From Bacillota bacterium (lineage in GTDB: Bacteria; Bacillota; Bacilli; Bacillales_A; Planococcaceae): a stretch of DNA of 37,637 nt. Of the stretch, positions 1 through 8,113 are shown one piece after another. A program made the translations under genes and the position numbers. The number at the start of each line of letters is the position of its first letter. Position 1 is the first letter of the stretch. Under the pieces are notes generated by a model. It saw nothing but the letters and a program-made list of their open reading frames with translations. It was not told the origin of the DNA and searched no databases. The stretch covers positions 1 to 37,637 of the forward strand of contig JAEXYZ010000013.1 of the NCBI GenBank assembly GCA_023405135.1, given 5' to 3'.

Positions 1-1
1 T

Positions 2-334
2 CCAAAAGATAGCTTTATTCCAGTTCGCCGCATGATGAATTACATTCAAAATACTCTTATTTTGGACTATTGGGCAAAAGTAGATTCCCCAACAAATACT
101 AAATTGATTGAATCGGTGATAGATGACGTCAATATTTGGCTAAATGGATTGAGTGCACGTGGTCAATTGTTGGGTGGCCGAGTTGAGTTTTTAAAAGAGG
201 ATAACCCTCAAGAGGCATTGATTGACGGAAAAGTGAAGTTCAGAGTATATGCAACTCCACCAACACCAGCACGAGAAATTAAATTCTTAGTAGAGTTTGA
301 TGTAGCGTACTTCGAAACATTATTCGCTGCTTAA
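2..334 (+). CDS. Phage tail sheath protein, C-terminal part (gpFI-like)
   Basis: This is the end of the contractile sheath subunit that surrounds the tail tube. The frame is open to the window edge, so the start is outside; 110 residues are visible. They fit the sheath C-terminal domain: FIPVRRMMNYI, then a helix with IESVIDDVNIWLNGL, the small-residue turn ARGQLLGGRV, and a final beta-rich part with TPPTPAREIKF. The order and spacing match the C-terminus of P2 gpFI. An ATG at 32 is internal, not the start. The tail tube gene follows after 21 bases, as in P2 (FI then FII). Confidence 0.85.
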   Translation, partial: PKDSFIPVRRMMNYIQNTLILDYWAKVDSPTNTKLIESVIDDVNIWLNGLSARGQLLGGRVEFLKEDNPQEALIDGKVKFRVYATPPTPAREIKFLVEFDVAYFETLFAA

Positions 335-355
335 AATAAAGGGGGTAAATGAACA

Positions 356-874
356 ATGCCAGAAATCATGGACAAATTAACAAACTTTACTGCATATCGA
401 AATGGTACTGAATATTTAGGTGTTCTAAACATTGAACTACCAGAAATGACGGCATTAACTGACGAATTATCAGGTGCTGGAATTGCAGGTAAAATCGATA
501 TGCCCGTAATCGGACATTTTGATGCTGCAGAAACAACTTTAGAATGGGGAACATTAGCTAAATCTAGTATTACGTTAGCAGCGTTTGAAACTCATAGTAT
601 TGATTGTTATGGATCACAACAGGGATATGATTCAGGTACCGGAAGATTTAGAAATCAATCAGTTAAAGTATCTTTACGTGTAATTCCAAAAACGTTAAGT
701 GCCGGCTCGTTTGAACCAGGTGCAAAAACTGGTACATCAAACGGTTTAGAAGTTATTTATATCAAAATTGAGCTTGATGGTGAACGAATTTATGAAATAG
801 ATAAACTAAACTTCATTTGCTATATAAATGGCAAAGATTATTTAGAGGAAGTACGTAATAACTTACGTCTATAG
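356..874 (+). CDS. Phage major tail tube protein (gpFII-like)
   Basis: The 172-residue protein forms the inner tail tube inside the sheath. Its length and its position directly after the sheath gene match P2 gpFII. Characteristic parts are the N-terminal NFTAYRNGTEYLGVLNIELPE, the Gly-rich segment GAGIAGKIDMPVIGHFDAAE and the C-terminal KLNFICYINGKDYLEEVR, which corresponds to the FII-family end where the protein refers to the base unit it belongs to. The start ATG is preceded by a GGGGG stretch at a normal distance. No anomaly is seen. Confidence 0.88.
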   Translation: MPEIMDKLTNFTAYRNGTEYLGVLNIELPEMTALTDELSGAGIAGKIDMPVIGHFDAAETTLEWGTLAKSSITLAAFETHSIDCYGSQQGYDSGTGRFRNQSVKVSLRVIPKTLSAGSFEPGAKTGTSNGLEVIYIKIELDGERIYEIDKLNFICYINGKDYLEEVRNNLRL

Positions 875-887
875 GAGGAACAGACAA

Positions 888-1241
888 ATGAAAGAACAGA
901 AAAATAACAATGTTGAAGTAATCGATGCAAATGCTGTGGAATTAGAAACAAAAATTACTTTTGCAAAACCATTTGAATTTAACGGACAACAATATGAAAG
1001 TATCGAATTAAATCTAGATGATTTAACAGGAATTGATTTAGAAGAAGCGGAAGTGGAATTTACAACAAGAAATCCACAGATTGCTGCACAAACATTCCTA
1101 AAAGCAATGTCTAGTGCATATCAAGCAATTGTCGCTGCTAAAGCTGCAGGAGTTAATCCACAATTTATTCGGTCATTGCCTGCAAATGAATATGCGAAAG
1201 TAACTGCAACAGTTCAAGCTTTTTTGCTAAAAAGGGGTTAA
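888..1241 (+). CDS. Phage tail assembly chaperone gpE
   Basis: The 117-residue product is the short form of the tail assembly chaperone that keeps the tape measure in solution while the tube is built. It lies between tail tube and tape measure, the conserved place of gpE. The sequence has the usual N-terminal beta part (TKITFAKPFEFNGQQYESIELNLDDLTGIDLEEAE) split here only by short loops, followed by an Ala-rich helix (FLKAMSSAYQAIVAAKAAGV). RBS TAGGAGGA lies just upstream. Near its end is the slippery heptamer T TTT TTG, in frame for a -1 shift, which yields the longer E+E' form. Confidence 0.85.
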   Translation: MKEQKNNNVEVIDANAVELETKITFAKPFEFNGQQYESIELNLDDLTGIDLEEAEVEFTTRNPQIAAQTFLKAMSSAYQAIVAAKAAGVNPQFIRSLPANEYAKVTATVQAFLLKRG

Positions 1242-1396
1242 GCAAAGACACTGGCGAGCGAATAAGACGAATTGCACTTAATTGTGCGATCAGTACCAAT
1301 ACGTCTGTCGATTTTTATTTAAACATGAAAATCGACAGGCTTATTTTATGGTCAAAAACAATTAAAGAAGTGACAAAAAAGCCCAAGAAAAAGTAG
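888..1396 (+). CDS. gpE+E' tail chaperone, made by programmed -1 frameshift
   Basis: The zero frame reaches codon TTG at 1224-1226. If the ribosome slips back one base on T TTT TTG (1220-1226), reading continues from 1226 and is open for 56 codons to TAG at 1394-1396, giving about 169 residues. The extension contains ERIRRIALNCAISTN and VDFYLNMKIDRLILWSKT and ends in a Lys-rich tail. The same heptamer drives the -1 shift in P2 E/E'. The extension has no start codon with its own RBS and ends 13 bases before the tape measure, as expected. The frameshift itself is inferred, but heptamer, phase and open extension all agree. Confidence 0.82.
1220..1226 (+). promoter_or_regulatory. Slippery heptamer T TTT TTG (-1 frameshift site)
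   Basis: The heptamer is in the X XXY YYZ phase relative to gpE and is identical to the one known for phage P2 gpE/gpE+E'. No strong stem starts 5 to 9 bases downstream; the nearest are a 7-bp hairpin at 1271-1290 and an 11-bp one at 1305-1338. Confidence 0.8.
1305..1338 (+). repeat. Perfect 11-bp inverted repeat inside the E' extension
   Basis: CTGTCGATTTT at 1305-1315 is mirrored by AAAATCGACAG at 1328-1338 around a 12-base loop. It lies in the -1 reading frame about 80 bases after the slippery site and about 60 bases before the tape measure RBS. It may affect frameshifting, mRNA stability or the tape measure level; there is no T-run, so it is not a terminator. Confidence 0.6.
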
Positions 1397-1409
1397 GTGA
1401 TGAATAAAA

Positions 1410-3992
1410 ATGGCTAAAGTTTTTGACATCGCCTTTAAGCTAGGTGGAGAAGTCACAAGTAGCTTTAAAAACGCATTTAATGGTGCAGAAAGCACTATGA
1501 CAAAATTAGGTGCGGCAGCTGTAGCAATAGGTGGTGTGGTAGGATTTAGTCAACTCGCTGGACAGATTGGTGAAATGGACGAAGCTCTCAGAAAGCTATC
1601 TGCACAAACCGGAACATATGGAGAAGATATGGAAGAGCTCGGTAATATTGCCGAGAATCTTTTCCGTAATAACTATGGTGAATCTTTTGAGGAAATAACA
1701 GTGGCATTGGCAAACGTAAAACAGAATATGCACAACTTGGACAACGGCGAACTTGAACGTATGACCGGTAATGCACTAATATTTGCCAGTACCTTTGATT
1801 CAGATATTAACGAGGTTACACGTGCAGCACAGAATATGATGGAGAATTTCGGCTCTAGCACAACCACAACAATGGATTTATTTACAGCTGGTATGCAACG
1901 AGGGTTAAATTTTTCGGACGAAATGCTTGATAACATTGCTGAATATTCTCCACTCTTTGCTGCAATGGGCTATTCAGCAGAAGAATACTTTGGAATTATG
2001 GAACGTGGTGCACAAGCGGGTGTATATAACCTTGATTATGTAAATGACGTGATGAAAGAATTTCAGATAAGGATTAAAGATGGTTCCAAAACCACAAATG
2101 ACGCAATGTCCGAAATGTCTGAAAGCACACAAGCTGTATGGAACGATTTTTTAGTAGGAAATACTACTGTTTCAGAAGTCGCAAGTACAGTAGTAAGTGA
2201 ATTGAAAAACATGGACGATCAAGTATATGCAAACCAAATAGCAGTATCTTTATTTGGTACTAAGTGGGAAGATTTAGAAGCGTCGGCCATGTATGCTATG
2301 TTAGGATCTCAAGAAGCTATGACAGGCTTTGAAGGTGCCATGGAACAAGTAAATACAGTTAAATTTGATTCGTTTCAAAGTGCTATAACCGGTATTGGAC
2401 GGATTTTATTAACAGATTTAGTGTATCCAATTGGCGACTTTTTATTGCCTCATCTAAATACATTCGGAAACTTCTTATCAAATAATTTACCAGGTTCAAT
2501 TGATAAAACTAGAGCAGTATTGGCAGCTGTTACACCATGGGTTGTTGGTATAGGTGCAGCTTTCTTAGGATATAAAGGAACATTAATGGCTGTGACTACT
2601 TACCAAAAATCATTCAATACAATACAAAAATTAAGTACAGCACTCATGAAAGCACATCGAACAGCGATGCTTGCATCTACATTCGCAGGCGGTGGATTTA
2701 AGGGCATGTTGGTAGGCTTGCGAAGTGGGATGGCTGCCTTAAATATGACAATGTTAGCTAATCCATTTGTATTAGCAGCGGCAGCAATTGCAGGGTTGGC
2801 AGTTGCTTTTGTGGCTTTATATAAAAAATCTGAAACATTCCGAACAGCTATTGAACCATTAGTACAAATGGTTAAAACAGAATTTGTTGCTATGGGTGCT
2901 CAGATTGGAGCAACTTTTCAAGCATTTGCACCTATGTTTGTGGATTTAGCTTCAAGTATTATACCGATCATTACAAATTTAGCCCAAATGGTTATTCCGT
3001 TAATACTTCAAGCAGTTCAAATGGTATTTCCATTGGTGTTAAGTATTATTCAAGCCGTATTACCAATCGTATTTACATTAATTCAAACAGTTGTCACTAT
3101 TGCTTTAACCTTAGCTGAAACAGTATTCCCGTTAATTTTAACTGTTGTTCAAGCCGTATTCCCTATCGTTCTAAGTATTATTCAAATGGTAATCCCGATT
3201 GTATCAACGATTTTACAGACACTTGTAACAATTATTCAGACGGTAGTAGTACCAGCGATTAATTTAATATTATCAGTAATACAATTTGTATTTCCGTATA
3301 TACAATTAATCATTCAAAATGCGCTAGCAATAGTGAATGGTATTTTTACAGCAGCAATGGCTTTACTGACAGGAGATTGGGATGGCGCTTGGAATGCAAT
3401 TAAAGGTACTGCAGTAACGATTATGAACAACATAATCGGCTTCTTTAAAGGCATTAACTTATTTGATATCGGAAAATCCATAATAGATGGTTTAATCAAT
3501 GGTATTAAATCAATGGGTAGTGCAGTTTTGGGCGCGATTACTGATATGGTACCAGAACCAATTCGTGCTGCAGCATCAGGTGTTATGGATGCACTTGGTA
3601 TTGGTGGTTATGCAGAGGGCGGTATAGTTAATAGGCCTGAACTCGCTTGGATTGGTGAAGGTGGCGACACAGAAGCTGTTATACCGTGGAATAATAGTCA
3701 ACGAAGTAAAGATTTATGGATGGCTACGGGCGATGCATTAGGCATGTGGGACACGAGCGAACCAGAAGACAATCCTTTCGACTTTGATTCTCCAAACTAC
3801 GCATTTAGTGGTAACAGTGGTAGTGAAACTGAAGGAAGTACAATCATTCAAGTAACCGATCAACGACAAATTACAATTCAAGGTAATACAGATCCTGGGC
3901 AAGTAGAGCGCGAAATGAACAAGTCCAACCAATCTTTATTAGCCCAATTAGAAGAAGAGTTTAAAAACAAAAAACGTGGTGATTTTAATTGA
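1410..3992 (+). CDS. Phage tail tape measure protein
   Basis: The 860-residue protein sets tail length and is ejected with DNA. The first ~90 residues are helical and include VASTVV-like and SSFKNAFNGAES motifs; residues ~70-330 resemble the TP901-type tape measure core. From about residue 490 to 640 there is a striking run of hydrophobic segments repeating every 11-14 residues (variants of IIQAVFPIVLSIIQMV), typical of tape measures and prone to contract or expand. Near residues 730-755 the GYAEGGIVNRPELAWIGEGG motif, common near the end of Gram-positive tape measures, is present. The start ATG follows TAGGTGATG. The length predicts a tail of roughly 130 nm by the usual 1.5 Å per residue, an inference. 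Confidence 0.9.
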   Translation: MAKVFDIAFKLGGEVTSSFKNAFNGAESTMTKLGAAAVAIGGVVGFSQLAGQIGEMDEALRKLSAQTGTYGEDMEELGNIAENLFRNNYGESFEEITVALANVKQNMHNLDNGELERMTGNALIFASTFDSDINEVTRAAQNMMENFGSSTTTTMDLFTAGMQRGLNFSDEMLDNIAEYSPLFAAMGYSAEEYFGIMERGAQAGVYNLDYVNDVMKEFQIRIKDGSKTTNDAMSEMSESTQAVWNDFLVGNTTVSEVASTVVSELKNMDDQVYANQIAVSLFGTKWEDLEASAMYAMLGSQEAMTGFEGAMEQVNTVKFDSFQSAITGIGRILLTDLVYPIGDFLLPHLNTFGNFLSNNLPGSIDKTRAVLAAVTPWVVGIGAAFLGYKGTLMAVTTYQKSFNTIQKLSTALMKAHRTAMLASTFAGGGFKGMLVGLRSGMAALNMTMLANPFVLAAAAIAGLAVAFVALYKKSETFRTAIEPLVQMVKTEFVAMGAQIGATFQAFAPMFVDLASSIIPIITNLAQMVIPLILQAVQMVFPLVLSIIQAVLPIVFTLIQTVVTIALTLAETVFPLILTVVQAVFPIVLSIIQMVIPIVSTILQTLVTIIQTVVVPAINLILSVIQFVFPYIQLIIQNALAIVNGIFTAAMALLTGDWDGAWNAIKGTAVTIMNNIIGFFKGINLFDIGKSIIDGLINGIKSMGSAVLGAITDMVPEPIRAAASGVMDALGIGGYAEGGIVNRPELAWIGEGGDTEAVIPWNNSQRSKDLWMATGDALGMWDTSEPEDNPFDFDSPNYAFSGNSGSETEGSTIIQVTDQRQITIQGNTDPGQVEREMNKSNQSLLAQLEEEFKNKKRGDFN

Positions 3993-4192
3993 GGACATAT
4001 ACAACTATTCAAGGTGATACCTGGGACATAATTGCATATCGTGTTTATGGGACAAGCTTTGTTATGTCTCAATTAATGCAAGCCAACCCTGATTATATGA
4101 AAATAGGTGTTTTCAGTGCAGGTACTGTACTGAAAATGCCCGATATTGACACAACTGAAGCAAACGAGGAATTACCACCGTGGTTTAAGTAG
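3989..4192 (+). CDS. Tail protein X (gpX-like, LysM fold)
   Basis: This 67-residue protein matches P2 gpX, a LysM-like protein acting at the junction of tape measure and baseplate. Visible family features are the start RTYTTIQGDTWDIIAYRVYG, the middle MQANPDYM and VFSAGTVLKMPDI, all typical of LysM. It starts with TTG and overlaps the tape measure stop by four bases (TTGA), so translation is probably coupled; an RBS-like GTGGTGA lies upstream. The C-terminal PPWFK is a common gpX ending. Confidence 0.85.
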   Translation: MRTYTTIQGDTWDIIAYRVYGTSFVMSQLMQANPDYMKIGVFSAGTVLKMPDIDTTEANEELPPWFK

Positions 4193-4200
4193 GTGATAAG

Positions 4201-5208
4201 GTGAAAGCAAGACGTGCACGAGTAATTGCAAAATATCAAGGTGTAGATATTACATCATCATTAGAGCCATATTTAACATCATTTTCATTTGCTGACAATG
4301 AAGGTTCTGGGGATGATATTCAAATCAATTTACAGGACCGTGAAGGCAAATGGCACGGAAGTTTTATGCCAAGTAAAGGTGACGAAATCCAAGCTACAAT
4401 TGAAGTGGAAAATTGGAAGGGCAATGGTCAGGTCAAACGCTTGGACTGTGGGAAGTTTTTTATAGATGCAGTGGACTTTAAAGGTCCACCAGATACTTTA
4501 ACAATCAAAGCTTTGTCCATTCCTATTAAAAAAAGCGGGAAAAACGCTCGAAATTCTAGGATGTGGGAAAAAGCTACATTATCAAAAGTAGCTGGCGATA
4601 TTGCAATTAGTGCTGGATTAGAATTGATGTATGATGCACCAGACTATATATATGATCGCGTTGAACAAATTCGTGAAACAGACTTAGCTTTTATAAAAAA
4701 ACGAGCTAAAAAAGAAGGTATTGCTGTAAAAGTATCTAATGGATATTTGATTTTATATGATGAAGCATCTTATGAAGCTAAAGATACAGTGCGGACCATC
4801 AAACGTGGTGAATCAGATATCATAAGCTATTCCTTCGCTTATGAAACTGCGGATAAAGAGTACCAAAAAGTAGAAATAAGCTATTGGGATGACGTAAAAA
4901 AGGCAAATTTAAAATATGTATACACCGTACCAAATGTTGAAGAAGGTCCAACACTAAAACTAAATGAACGTGCAAAGTCATTAGGAGAAGCGATAAGAAT
5001 TACTAAAAATGCAGCTCGTAATAGAAATAAAGGTGCATGGACTGGGAAACTTACAATGCTTGGCGATCCAACACTAGTTCAAGGCGTAACAATTAATATT
5101 GAAGGATTTTTAAAGTTTGATGGCAAGTATTATATAGAAAGTACAACACATGATGTTGGCGATGGATATTTGGTAAATTTGAATATTCGGGAGGTGCTGC
5201 CTTATTAG
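4201..5208 (+). CDS. Baseplate hub protein gpD (late control protein D family)
   Basis: The 335-residue protein belongs to the P2 gpD/T4 gp27-like hub family that forms the ring under the tail tube and holds the spike. It opens with a beta-rich N-terminal part (ARVIAKYQGVDITSSLEPYL, SFSFADNEG, INLQDREGKWHG), typical of phage gpD, and contains EQIRETDLAFIKKRAKKEGI, the conserved segment of this family. The C-terminal part binds the tail tube side. The GTG start follows TAGGTGATAAG and lies 8 bases after gpX. The stop is followed after one base by the spike gene. Confidence 0.85.
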   Translation: MKARRARVIAKYQGVDITSSLEPYLTSFSFADNEGSGDDIQINLQDREGKWHGSFMPSKGDEIQATIEVENWKGNGQVKRLDCGKFFIDAVDFKGPPDTLTIKALSIPIKKSGKNARNSRMWEKATLSKVAGDIAISAGLELMYDAPDYIYDRVEQIRETDLAFIKKRAKKEGIAVKVSNGYLILYDEASYEAKDTVRTIKRGESDIISYSFAYETADKEYQKVEISYWDDVKKANLKYVYTVPNVEEGPTLKLNERAKSLGEAIRITKNAARNRNKGAWTGKLTMLGDPTLVQGVTINIEGFLKFDGKYYIESTTHDVGDGYLVNLNIREVLPY

Positions 5209-5209
5209 C

Positions 5210-5611
5210 ATGTTCGATAATCACACAGAAGTACCACAGTTTATTCGTGTAGGTAAAGTGTCGTCCGTTAATAGAAATAATTGTACAGCTCGAGTATTCT
5301 TTGAAGATCGCGATGATGTTGTATCTCATGATTTACGAGTAATTGTAAAAAACACTATGAATAAAAAGGATTATTGGCTTCCTGATGTAGATGAGCAAGT
5401 AGTGTGTATTTTTTTACCAAATGGAGAAGAAACAGGTTTCATAATTGGTTCAGTCTATTCGGATGTTGATAGGCCACCTGCCGAAATTTCGCATGCTGGG
5501 GAAGAGCGTATTGGTTATTGGATTGATGAAAATAATTACATCAAATGGGTAGCTGAAGAGCGTAAATTTGTTGTGAAAAGCGAAAACCCAATTGAATGGG
5601 TGGTGGGTTAA
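5210..5611 (+). CDS. Baseplate spike protein gpV
   Basis: The 133-residue protein is the baseplate assembly/spike protein V with an OB-fold N-terminal domain: FIRVGKVSSVNRNNCTARV, then DYWLPDVDEQVVCIFLPNG, EETGFIIGSVYSDVDRPP are hallmarks of phage base V (gp5-like OB fold). It is shorter than P2 gpV (about 211 residues): the C-terminal beta-helix spike is minimal here and there is no lysozyme domain. This is normal for several Gram-positive myoviruses. It lies one base after the hub gene and four before gpU. Confidence 0.85.
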   Translation: MFDNHTEVPQFIRVGKVSSVNRNNCTARVFFEDRDDVVSHDLRVIVKNTMNKKDYWLPDVDEQVVCIFLPNGEETGFIIGSVYSDVDRPPAEISHAGEERIGYWIDENNYIKWVAEERKFVVKSENPIEWVVG

Positions 5612-5614
5612 TTA

Positions 5615-6004
5615 ATGCTTGGTCAATTAGGTGAAATAACATTCGAAGTATCAGCAAAAGTAGTAAAAACATTTCAAGATTTATCGCGCACCGAAGCTGG
5701 TCGTTGGTCGACACAGGACATCGTACAAAGAAAACCTAGCCTTGAATTTTTAGGACCTGGTTTAGGGACGGTGTCTTTTAAAATGAAATTTAACGCAGCA
5801 TTAGGTGTTAATCCACGGAAAGAAACTGATAATCTAATCCGTATGGCACGTGAAGGTAAAGTAGCACCATTCGTACTTGGTGGTAAGCGTGTAGGTGTTG
5901 CAAAATGGGCTATTAAAAGCGTTGATGTTGATTATAAATACGTGGACAACAGAGGAAATGTCATAATAGCTGAAGCAAACGTTTCATTGGAGGAGTATGT
6001 ATGA
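5615..6004 (+). CDS. Tail completion/terminator protein gpU
   Basis: The 129-residue protein matches P2 gpU, which caps the tail. Visible family marks: the start MLGQLGEITFEVS, FQDLSRTEAGRWS, the GPGLGTVSFKMKF segment and the end WAIKSVDVDYKYVDNRG. In P2 gpU lies beside gpD; here it sits between V and W, a common rearrangement in Bacillales phages. The stop overlaps the next start (ATGA). Confidence 0.8.
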   Translation: MLGQLGEITFEVSAKVVKTFQDLSRTEAGRWSTQDIVQRKPSLEFLGPGLGTVSFKMKFNAALGVNPRKETDNLIRMAREGKVAPFVLGGKRVGVAKWAIKSVDVDYKYVDNRGNVIIAEANVSLEEYV

Positions 6005-6327
6005 GAACCCTTTATACAGTCTCACATAACAATCAGTCTATTAAATTCGCACCAAGTAATATTTTAGAAGAAATATTACAAAACGTTTATACAGTCATTT
6101 CAACACCAATTTATAGTGTTCCTTTATTTAGAGAATTTGGTACCTCAACTACTTATTTAGACACACCTCACTTGGTAGCACAATCAAAATATGTGGCAGA
6201 AGTAATAGAAAAAGTAGAACAATATGAACCACGTGCCATTGTTGAAGAAGTCACCTTTACACAAAATGAGGAAGATGGCCAGCTGTATCCAGTAGTTACT
6301 ATTCGTATTGAAGAAGGGGTGATGTAA
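6001..6327 (+). CDS. Baseplate wedge protein gpW (gp25 family)
   Basis: The 108-residue protein belongs to the gpW/gp25 baseplate wedge family, related to T4 gp25 and to type VI secretion TssE. The motif ISTPIYSVPLFREFGTS corresponds to the conserved 'R-x-F-G' region of this family, and the end VTIRIEEGVM is the usual final strand. The ATG overlaps the gpU stop by four bases. The next gene starts immediately after the stop. Confidence 0.85.
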   Translation: MRTLYTVSHNNQSIKFAPSNILEEILQNVYTVISTPIYSVPLFREFGTSTTYLDTPHLVAQSKYVAEVIEKVEQYEPRAIVEEVTFTQNEEDGQLYPVVTIRIEEGVM

Positions 6328-7440
6328 GTGACTGGAACATTACCTGATTTTAATTTTTTAACAGTAGATCCACAAGTAATATTAAATGAAATGATACATG
6401 ATTATGAAATGCTGACAGATCGAAAACTTGCTGATGCCGATCCTGTTCGGCTTTTTATTTTGGCGCAAGCAGATAAAATCATTCAGCTATCTAACATCAT
6501 TAATGATTCAGCAAAACAAAATTTATTATATTTTTCACGAAATGAAGTGTTAGATTTCAAAGGATATGAGTGGGATACACCACGTTTAGGGAATGATCCA
6601 GCAAAAACAACAATGCGTTTCTTTGCAGCAATCATTCAAAGCGCCGCTAGGATTATTCCGAAAGGCACCCTTGTAACAGCTGGTGACGAGGTATTCTTTG
6701 AAACTACATCAGATGCAATTATCGCTGCAAATACAGAATATGTAGATGTTGAGGCTGTATGTCAAACACCAGGAGTAATCGGTAATGGCTATCAAATAGG
6801 TGAAATAAACACAATGGTAAAGCCCTTAATTTATGTAAGTAGCTGTACAAATATAACTGTATCAGAAGGTGGTACGGTTAGAGAAGATGACGTCGATTAT
6901 CGAAATCGTATCCGACAAGCACCAGAAAAGCTCTCAACTGCTGGACCAAGCGGTGCATATGAATATTTCGCAAAAAGTGCCTCGGCTTTAATTAACGATG
7001 TACATGCTTATATGTCTACACCAGGCACTGTTACAGTGAAAGTTTTATTAAAAGATGGTGAGTTACCGGGAACCGAAATATTAGATGCCGTAGAAGACAA
7101 GCTATCAACACGAAGTATACGTCCATTAACTGATAACTTAGTGGTAGGAGCGCCAGATATCGTTGCATGTGATTTAGATTTTACTTACTACTTACCCTCT
7201 GATATTTCGGATGTTACTGCTGCAAAAAACGCTGTGGAATCTGCTATTAAGGACTATAAAAAATGGCAGACTGAAAAAATGGGGAGAGATATTAATCCAT
7301 CTCAGTTAATTTGGTACTGTATAAAAGCAGGTGCAAAGCGAGTTGATGTTAGGACACCAAGTTACACTCAGGTTGCACCATATGAGGTAGCTCAGTTGAA
7401 TACGGAAAACATCATATTTGGTGGTGTAGAAAATGATTGA
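6328..7440 (+). CDS. Baseplate wedge protein gpJ
   Basis: The 370-residue protein is baseplate assembly protein J, the wedge component that works with gpW and gpI. It shows the typical parts: an N-terminal helix with PVRLFILAQADKIIQL, DTPRLGNDPAKTTMRF, a domain starting IIPKGTLVTAGDEVFFET, and EDDVDYRNRIRQAPEKLSTAGP, which is diagnostic for J. The GTG start follows the gpW stop directly, with GGGGTGATGTAA as RBS. It overlaps gpI by 8 bases. Confidence 0.88.
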   Translation: MTGTLPDFNFLTVDPQVILNEMIHDYEMLTDRKLADADPVRLFILAQADKIIQLSNIINDSAKQNLLYFSRNEVLDFKGYEWDTPRLGNDPAKTTMRFFAAIIQSAARIIPKGTLVTAGDEVFFETTSDAIIAANTEYVDVEAVCQTPGVIGNGYQIGEINTMVKPLIYVSSCTNITVSEGGTVREDDVDYRNRIRQAPEKLSTAGPSGAYEYFAKSASALINDVHAYMSTPGTVTVKVLLKDGELPGTEILDAVEDKLSTRSIRPLTDNLVVGAPDIVACDLDFTYYLPSDISDVTAAKNAVESAIKDYKKWQTEKMGRDINPSQLIWYCIKAGAKRVDVRTPSYTQVAPYEVAQLNTENIIFGGVEND

Positions 7441-8113
7441 ATTTAAACATTATGATCTATTAAATAGTGTGCCACCAAATCTATTAAAAGATGAAAAGAT
7501 TAAAAATTTAGCTAAAGTCCTATCAAAACAAAATCAAAAATTAGCAGAAGCTGGAGAAAAATTAAACTTTGTTGAAAACATTCGGACATTACCAGAAGCA
7601 GTTGTTGATTATCTACTTTGGGAAAAGAACATTGGATATAACGAAGGATTAATACTTGCTTCAACATACGAAGAAAAAGTTGCTTTGTTGGAATCAGCTA
7701 TAAAATTAAAAAGAATTAAAGGAACGCCTGCAGCTATTGAATTAATATTTGATTTACTTAATATCAATACTGTTTTAAAAGAATGGTTTGAATACGGCGG
7801 GCAACCCTATCATTTTATGCTAGAGGTTACAGTCACAGATCGCGGACTATCTGAAGATATGGTAACTAAGCTTGAAAACTTGGTATTAGCATATAAGAAT
7901 ACACGTTCAAAGTTAGAAGCTATTGATATTTTTTTAACTTCTAAAGGTACTTATTATATTGGGGCCTGTATGCAAACAGGGGAAGAAATCACGATATATC
8001 CGTGGACCGTAACAAATATTGAAGTAAGTGGTAAATATCATTTAGCTGTAGGACAAGCACCCGGAGTAGAAACAACAGTTATTTACCCACAAGGAGGGGC
8101 GATAAATGAGTAA
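7433..8113 (+). CDS. Tail protein gpI
   Basis: The 226-residue protein matches gpI, the third wedge protein between gpJ and the fibre. The N-terminus LLNSVPPNLLKDEKIKNLA, the motif LPEAVVDYLLWEKNIGY and KRIKGTPAAIELIFDLL are standard for the family. It overlaps gpJ before it and the fibre gene after it by 8 bases each, consistent with coupled translation and tightly matched amounts. Confidence 0.85.
   Translation: MIEFKHYDLLNSVPPNLLKDEKIKNLAKVLSKQNQKLAEAGEKLNFVENIRTLPEAVVDYLLWEKNIGYNEGLILASTYEEKVALLESAIKLKRIKGTPAAIELIFDLLNINTVLKEWFEYGGQPYHFMLEVTVTDRGLSEDMVTKLENLVLAYKNTRSKLEAIDIFLTSKGTYYIGACMQTGEEITIYPWTVTNIEVSGKYHLAVGQAPGVETTVIYPQGGAINE

Noticed and set aside
5210..5611. Truncated spike protein
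   Set aside because: It is shorter than P2 gpV, but the OB domain is complete and short V proteins are usual in Gram-positive phages.
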